Shown here one piece after another: positions 4,938 through 6,638 of a DNA stretch of 6,638 bases; within the stretch, counting starts at the first letter, position 1, and every line of letters starts with the position of its first letter. The translations under genes were made by a program, and so were the position numbers. The stretch comes from an uncultured Candidatus Saccharibacteria bacterium. Lineage in GTDB: Bacteria > Patescibacteriota > Saccharimonadia > Saccharimonadales > Saccharimonadaceae. The notes below the pieces were generated by a model. That model was not told the DNA's origin and searched no databases. It saw nothing but the letters and a program-made list of their open reading frames with translations. The stretch lies in the NCBI GenBank assembly GCA_949070545.1, contig CARTQV010000043.1:1-6638 (forward strand), written 5' to 3'.

Positions 4938-5921
4938 CTAAACATTAAACCGGAATTCCACCACATCCCCATCTTGCATCACATATGTCTTCCCCTCAGT
5001 TCTGAGCTTTCCCGCCTCCTTCACGGCTTTTTCACTACCCAATTCTTTCAGGTCATCGTATTTCATGACTTCCGCCGCAATAAATCCACGCTGGAAGTCC
5101 GTATGAATCGCACCAGCCGCTTCTGGCGCTGTCGCGCCCTGCTTAATCGTCCAAGCCCGCACTTCTTTCTTGCCTGCCGTGAGAAAGCTCTGTAGTCCCA
5201 AAGTCCGATATGCCGCTTTGATCAACTCCGCAAGTGCATCCTCCTCAACTCCATATTCATGTAGAAACGCTTTTCGTTCTTCTGACGTCATTCCCGACAT
5301 TTCTGCTTCAAGTTTTGCATTCACGAACACCGCCCATGCTGGCGCAACACTTTCCGCTAACTTCTTTTTCAGCCCCTCATCTTTCAGCTCAGCCTCATCC
5401 ACATTAAACATATAAATTACTGGTTTCTCAGTCAAATAGGGAATCGCCTCTTCGGCAGCATCTTTACCACCCTTTTTCTTCCGCTTCGCTGCAACTTTTT
5501 CGCGTGTCTCAAGATCCGCCAATTCTAATTCCGTCTGAATCACTTCAATGTCATGCTTCGGATCCTTTGAACCATCCGCCCGAATCACATCACCGTCCTC
5601 AAATACTCGCACCACATGACAAATTACCTGACACTCCCGAATATGTGCGAGAAACTTATTTCCGAGCCCCTCACCCTTCGACGCTCCTTCTACGAGCCCC
5701 GCAATATCAACAAACTCCACTGTCGCCGGAACAACCTTTTCCGTATCATACATCTGCGCAAGCGCCTCCAGCCGTTCATCCGGCACCGGCACAATTCCCA
5801 CATTCGGTTCAATCGTCGCGAACGGATAATTCGCCGCCAGCGCCCCCGCATTCGTCAGCGCATTAAACAACGTCGATTTCCCGACATTCGGCAGTCCTAC
5901 AATTCCAATCTTCAGATTCAT
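4938..5921 (-). CDS. ychF: Ribosome-associated ATPase YchF (OLA1 subfamily)
   Basis: YchF is a universally conserved Obg-family P-loop NTPase that binds ribosomes and, in characterised members, hydrolyses ATP more readily than GTP. Visible motifs are G1 GLPNVGKS (9-16), the FATIEPN switch region (34-40), G3 DIAGLVEGASKGEGLGNKFL (72-91) and an atypical G4, NVDE (173-176), in place of NKxD, which fits the family's loss of GTP specificity. The C-terminal TGS domain contains GKKEVRAWTI (250-259), GATAPEAAGAIHTDFQRGF (262-280) and the terminal DGDVVEFRFNV. At 327 residues it is about 35 shorter than E. coli YchF (363). The shortfall lies in the helical hairpin between the ELELAD block (131-136) and KPVIY (166-170). 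The ATG at 5921 fits the N-terminal MNLKIGIVGLPNVGK and sits 6 nt after a perfect TATAAT, suggesting a leaderless mRNA. Confidence 0.97.
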   Translation of the reverse strand: MNLKIGIVGLPNVGKSTLFNALTNAGALAANYPFATIEPNVGIVPVPDERLEALAQMYDTEKVVPATVEFVDIAGLVEGASKGEGLGNKFLAHIRECQVICHVVRVFEDGDVIRADGSKDPKHDIEVIQTELELADLETREKVAAKRKKKGGKDAAEEAIPYLTEKPVIYMFNVDEAELKDEGLKKKLAESVAPAWAVFVNAKLEAEMSGMTSEERKAFLHEYGVEEDALAELIKAAYRTLGLQSFLTAGKKEVRAWTIKQGATAPEAAGAIHTDFQRGFIAAEVMKYDDLKELGSEKAVKEAGKLRTEGKTYVMQDGDVVEFRFNV

Positions 5922-5927
5922 ATCTAT

Positions 5928-5955
5928 ATTATACTAGATTTCCCCCAAACAACAA
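5928..5955 (-). promoter_or_regulatory. ychF promoter, probably leaderless
   Basis: On the minus strand a perfect TATAAT (5933 to 5928) lies 6 nt before the ychF ATG (5921-5919). A start site 7 nt after the -10 would place +1 at or beside the A of ATG, leaving no leader. A weak TTGTTG (5955-5950), 16 bp upstream, may act as -35. There is no Shine-Dalgarno sequence before the ATG. Confidence 0.6.
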
Positions 5956-5986
5956 ACCTCAAAACAATTCGTTTTTGTTCGTTTTA

Positions 5987-5995
5987 TGCTAAAAT
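5987..5995 (+). promoter_or_regulatory. Extended -10 promoter of the TPR gene, probably leaderless
   Basis: TGCTAAAAT (TG at 5987-5988, hexamer 5990-5995) ends 6 nt before the ATG at 6002, so transcription likely starts at the start codon itself. No -35 match or Shine-Dalgarno is visible. Directly upstream, TTCGTTTT occurs twice (5968-5975 and 5978-5985), 10 bp apart. Confidence 0.6.
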
Positions 5996-6001
5996 AAGAC
6001 T

Positions 6002-6638
6002 ATGCTAGGCATTCTCATTATTATCATTCTCGCGCTCTATCTTGCGTTTCTGTGCCCAATTTTTCGTCACGAAGAAGCCGAAACCCCACGTAGCGCTCGC
6101 TATGATATGCAGATGAAAAAACTCTGGAACGCTGCCCAAACTTCCATGCGCGACCACAAACCCCTCCGTGCCGAAAAAGCCCTTTTGACTATCTTGAAAT
6201 TCGACGAAAAAAACGCCGCCGCTTACAACCGCCTCGGGATTCTTTATGCAAAAGAGCAAAAATTCAACGAAGCCATCGAATGTTTCGAAATTGCCCAATC
6301 ACTCGATAATAACCCTTCTTCACTTCATAATGTCGGTTTAATTTATCTTGAAACTGGCGCTTTTGAAAAAGCCGTCATGGCTTTCGAACAAGCCATTGGA
6401 ATCGAAAAAGATGTCCCCGCTCGCTTCATTGCCCTCGCGAAAGCTAGGGAACGCCTCGGTCGCACTAAAGCTGCCATCGAAGCTTTAGAAGAAGCCTATG
6501 CGCTCGACCATAGCGTAAACACTTTACGCCAGATCCTCGCACTCTACGAGACTTCTGGTGACACCGAAGCTCTCGCCAGTATCACCGCTCGTATTGAAGC
6601 TCAAATCGCCGCTGATGCCGCTGCGAAGCCACGTACTA
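6002..6638 (+). CDS. Membrane-anchored tetratricopeptide-repeat protein (3' end outside window)
   Basis: The frame is open from ATG 6002 to the window end, giving 212 residues without a stop; the gene continues beyond. Residues 2-19 (LGILIIIILALYLAFLCP) form an N-terminal transmembrane anchor or uncleaved signal, followed by a charged stretch. From about residue 38 come helix-turn-helix repeats of 34 residues with TPR spacing. The clearest are AAYNRLGILYAKEQKFNEAI (73-92), SSLHNVGLIYLETGAFEKAV (106-125) and the ALAKARERLGRTKAAIEALE region (144-163), with weaker units before and after. TPR domains are protein-interaction scaffolds; the partner is unknown. With the short basic/acidic linker the TPR part is more likely cytoplasmic, but topology is not decided. 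The last visible residues turn Ala-rich (AQIAADAAAKP). It diverges from ychF across an 80-bp region holding both promoters. Confidence 0.88.
   Translation, partial: MLGILIIIILALYLAFLCPIFRHEEAETPRSARYDMQMKKLWNAAQTSMRDHKPLRAEKALLTILKFDEKNAAAYNRLGILYAKEQKFNEAIECFEIAQSLDNNPSSLHNVGLIYLETGAFEKAVMAFEQAIGIEKDVPARFIALAKARERLGRTKAAIEALEEAYALDHSVNTLRQILALYETSGDTEALASITARIEAQIAADAAAKPRT

Noticed and set aside
5504..6008. Plus-strand frames opposite ychF
   Set aside because: They are low-complexity antisense translations of a conserved gene without their own start signals.

Overview
The window looks like a piece of a reduced-genome Candidate Phyla Radiation (Patescibacteria) chromosome, most likely Candidatus Saccharibacteria (TM7). 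This is inferred from gene content and style, not from a marker-gene tree. The signs are Fibrobacter-succinogenes-major-paralogous (FISUMP, TIGR02145-like) surface-protein sequences, compact housekeeping proteins, extended -10 promoters, and two divergent genes whose -10 boxes sit so close to the ATG that the mRNAs are probably leaderless. TGA is used as a stop, so the code is standard.

Layout. Positions 1-483 hold the 3' end of a FISUMP surface-protein gene, closed by a strong intrinsic terminator (503-540). A new promoter (about 560-568) then drives a small acidic membrane-anchored protein (589-1020), whose stop overlaps the start of ruvA (1017-1595). A second promoter (about 1608-1636) precedes rplS (1668-2138), followed 2 nt later by a TTG-started gene (2141-3160) that fuses ribonuclease HII to a YraN/UPF0102 nuclease-like domain. 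On the minus strand, ychF (5921 to 4938) is followed by folC (4877 to 3630), which converges on the rnhB fusion. A TPR membrane protein (6002 to the window end) diverges from ychF.

The unusual part is the roughly 470 bp between the convergent rnhB-yraN and folC genes. It is filled by two different, promoterless 3' ends of FISUMP genes lying head to head. Each runs from the conserved (Y)FVRSG codons at the centre outward to an identical LRCLAS-stop and an identical stretch of 3' flanking DNA. The ends are constant: a perfect 44-bp inverted repeat outside, and a near-perfect 40-bp palindrome in the middle. The interior of the two fragments is diverged. Constant edges around variable centres, with no start codon or RBS, are what one expects of silent donor cassettes for antigenic variation by recombination, or of a shufflon-like C-terminal switching system. 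The FISUMP gene at the window start has the same domain boundary (YFVKAG ... PLRCIAR). No recombinase gene and no complete acceptor gene is visible here, so the function is a hypothesis.

The remaining genes are conserved housekeeping functions: Holliday-junction binding (RuvA), ribosome structure (bL19), RNA primer/ribonucleotide removal (RNase HII), folate polyglutamylation (FolC) and a ribosome-associated P-loop NTPase (YchF).
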